Shown here: piece by piece, positions 3,593-5,121 of the stretch
Position numbering within the stretch: the stretch's first letter is position 1
Layout of the letters: the number at the start of each line of letters is the position of its first letter
DNA from: Candidatus Hydrogenedentota bacterium
Lineage (GTDB): Bacteria > Hydrogenedentota > Hydrogenedentia > Hydrogenedentales > SLHB01
Direction of reading: 5' to 3'
DNA length: 5,121 nucleotides
NCBI GenBank assembly: GCA_007130675.1
Contig: SLSB01000693.1
Location: forward strand, 1 to 5,121
Made by a program: the position numbers and the translations under genes
Notes under the pieces: model-generated
Databases searched by the model: none
Seen by the model: only the letters and a program-made list of their open reading frames with translations
What the model was told of the DNA's origin: nothing

Positions 3593-5121
3593 ATGGTAAC
3601 ACCGTTTAAACAGATTCGGAATTTCTGCATTATCGCGCACATCGACCACGGCAAGTCGACCCTGGCCGACCGGCTGCTGCAATTCACCGGGGCGGTGGAC
3701 GAGCGCAACCTGCGCGAGCAGACGCTGGATACGATGGACCTCGAGCGCGAGCGCGGCATCACCATCAAATCGGTGGCCGCCCGGTTGAACTACACCGCCG
3801 AGGACGGCCAGGACTATGTCCTCAATCTCATCGACACCCCGGGGCATGTGGACTTCTCGTATGAGGTGTCGCGGAGTCTGGCCGCGTGCGAAGGGGCCTT
3901 GCTGCTGGTGGACGCCGCCCAGGGAGTCGAAGCGCAAACGCTCGCCCATGCGTACAAGGCCATCGAACAGGATCTCGAGATCATCCCCGTCATCAACAAG
4001 GTTGACCTTCCCAGCGCGGACGTCGACGGAGTGCGCCATCAGATCGAAGATGTGGTCGGGCTGGATGCCAGCGAAGCCATTCTCACAAGCGCGAAATCGG
4101 GCGTGGGCACACGCGAGGTGCTCGAGGCTATTGTGAAGCGCGTGCCTGCGCCGCGCGGCGAGCGCGAAGGACCACCGCGCGCGCTGATTTTCGACGCCAA
4201 ATATGATCCCTACCGCGGCGTGGTCATCTATGTGCGGGTTGTGGACGGGCATCTCGAGAAGAATCAGCGCGTCTTGCTGATGTCCAACAGCGAGAAATAT
4301 GAGATATCCGAACTCGGGTTTATGACACCGGCGGTCTGCCCGGCCGGGGCCTTGCACGCGGGGGAAGTGGGCTATCTCATCTGCGGCATCAAAACCCTCG
4401 AAACAACCAACATCGGCGACACGGTAACAGACGCGCTCCATCCTGCCGAGGCCCCGCTGCCCGGATACAAAGAGGTTCTGCCGGTCGTGTTCTGCGGCAT
4501 GTATCCCGCGGCAACAACGGATATCCAGGAATTGCGCGATGCGCTGGACAAATTGCACCTCAACGATGCATCCTTCCAATATCAGGGCGACAATTCGGAT
4601 GCGCTGGGCTTGGGATTCCGGCTGGGATTCCTCGGGCTGCTGCATATGGAGATCATCCAGGAGCGGCTCGAACGCGAATTCGACTTGACGCTGGTGACGA
4701 CGGTGCCCAACGTCGAGTATCACGTGTACACGTCGGATGGACAGATGCGCGTAGTGCAAAGCGCCTCGCAGATGCCGCCCGCGGCGAGCATCGATCGCGT
4801 CGAGGAACCCTATATCGAGGTCGAGATCATCACACCGACAGAGTACTTGAGCCCGATCATCGAGTTGTGCAAGAAGAAGCGCGGCATGCATGTGCGTGTC
4901 GACTACCTCGACGCAAAGCGCTGTCTGGCGGTGTATCAGATGCCGCTGGCCGAGATCGTGCTCGATTTCTACGACAAGCTCAAGACATGCAGCCGGGGCT
5001 ATGCCTCGCTCGAGTACCACATGATCGGCTATCGCGAGGGAGACTTGGTCAAACTCGATATCCTACTGAATGGCGAACCGGTGGACGCGCTGTCGACGGT
5101 GGTCCACCGCAGTTCGGCCGA
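3593..5121 (+). CDS. lepA: Elongation factor 4 (LepA GTPase), 3' end outside window
   Basis: LepA/EF4 is a ribosome-associated translational GTPase implicated in back-translocation or in initiation and ribosome assembly under stress. The window holds 509 codons of a protein normally near 600, so roughly the last 90 residues (most of the LepA-specific C-terminal domain) are missing because the window ends, not because of a break. All GTPase motifs are visible: G1 AHIDHGKST (15-23), G2 ERGITIK (53-59), G3 DTPGH (81-85), G4 NKVD (135-138) and G5 SAK (166-168). Later blocks include YRGVVIYVRVVDG (domain II), LNDASFQYQ then LGLGFRLGFLGLLHMEIIQERLEREFDL (characteristic of LepA), and RGYASLEYHMIGYREGDLVKLDILLNGEPVDAL, which marks the start of the C-terminal region. 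The ATG at 3593 gives the usual N-terminus (KQIRNFCIIAHIDHGKST). Its ribosome binding site is weak (CAGG about 10 bases away), and no other start codon lies in frame between it and the recO stop. Confidence 0.97.
   Translation, partial: MVTPFKQIRNFCIIAHIDHGKSTLADRLLQFTGAVDERNLREQTLDTMDLERERGITIKSVAARLNYTAEDGQDYVLNLIDTPGHVDFSYEVSRSLAACEGALLLVDAAQGVEAQTLAHAYKAIEQDLEIIPVINKVDLPSADVDGVRHQIEDVVGLDASEAILTSAKSGVGTREVLEAIVKRVPAPRGEREGPPRALIFDAKYDPYRGVVIYVRVVDGHLEKNQRVLLMSNSEKYEISELGFMTPAVCPAGALHAGEVGYLICGIKTLETTNIGDTVTDALHPAEAPLPGYKEVLPVVFCGMYPAATTDIQELRDALDKLHLNDASFQYQGDNSDALGLGFRLGFLGLLHMEIIQERLEREFDLTLVTTVPNVEYHVYTSDGQMRVVQSASQMPPAASIDRVEEPYIEVEIITPTEYLSPIIELCKKKRGMHVRVDYLDAKRCLAVYQMPLAEIVLDFYDKLKTCSRGYASLEYHMIGYREGDLVKLDILLNGEPVDALSTVVHRSSA

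Noticed and set aside
3578..5020. 480-codon open frame on the - strand
   Set aside because: It lies opposite the entire lepA gene, whose + strand product has every GTPase motif. Long antisense frames are expected in G+C-rich genes with strong codon bias.

Overview
This window is 5.1 kb of G+C-rich (about 60% by eye) bacterial chromosome that carries mostly housekeeping genes. Four protein genes all lie on the + strand: the 3' end of a glycoside hydrolase family 65 (GH65) sugar phosphorylase, a complete trpS (tryptophanyl-tRNA synthetase), a complete recO (recombination mediator) and a 3'-truncated lepA (elongation factor 4). One tRNA-Leu(CAG) gene lies on the - strand between trpS and recO. 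I cannot name the organism. The G+C content, the wide intergenic spaces and a pair of GGC-TT-GCC hairpins that look like a dispersed palindromic repeat would fit an uncultured PVC/Hydrogenedentota-like lineage, but that is only a guess.

Layout: 1-414 is the phosphorylase tail. 415-1037 is a long spacer with no convincing gene; it holds a 14-bp palindrome just after the phosphorylase stop, the tandem hairpins (629-672) and a separate 8-bp hairpin (887-916). trpS follows at 1038-2099. The convergent spacer 2100-2445 holds an orphan 37-codon reading frame that begins like a Rossmann-fold NAD(P)-binding protein, two tandem hairpins followed by T4, and a 14-bp palindrome. The tRNA-Leu unit follows on the - strand, complete with a predicted promoter, encoded CCA and a strong intrinsic terminator. 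A divergent control region (2578-2835) separates it from recO, which has a good extended -10 promoter. recO and lepA are 37 bp apart and probably form one transcription unit.

Functional themes: translation (trpS, tRNA-Leu, lepA), recombinational DNA repair (recO) and carbohydrate phosphorolysis (the GH65 enzyme, which belongs to an upstream context not visible here). I see no CRISPR array, insertion sequence, prophage, defence system or other clearly new system. The most worthwhile leads are the repeat-like hairpins in the first spacer, the loss of zinc-finger cysteines in RecO, the recO-lepA pairing, and the small operator-like palindromes around the tRNA-Leu/recO divergent promoters.
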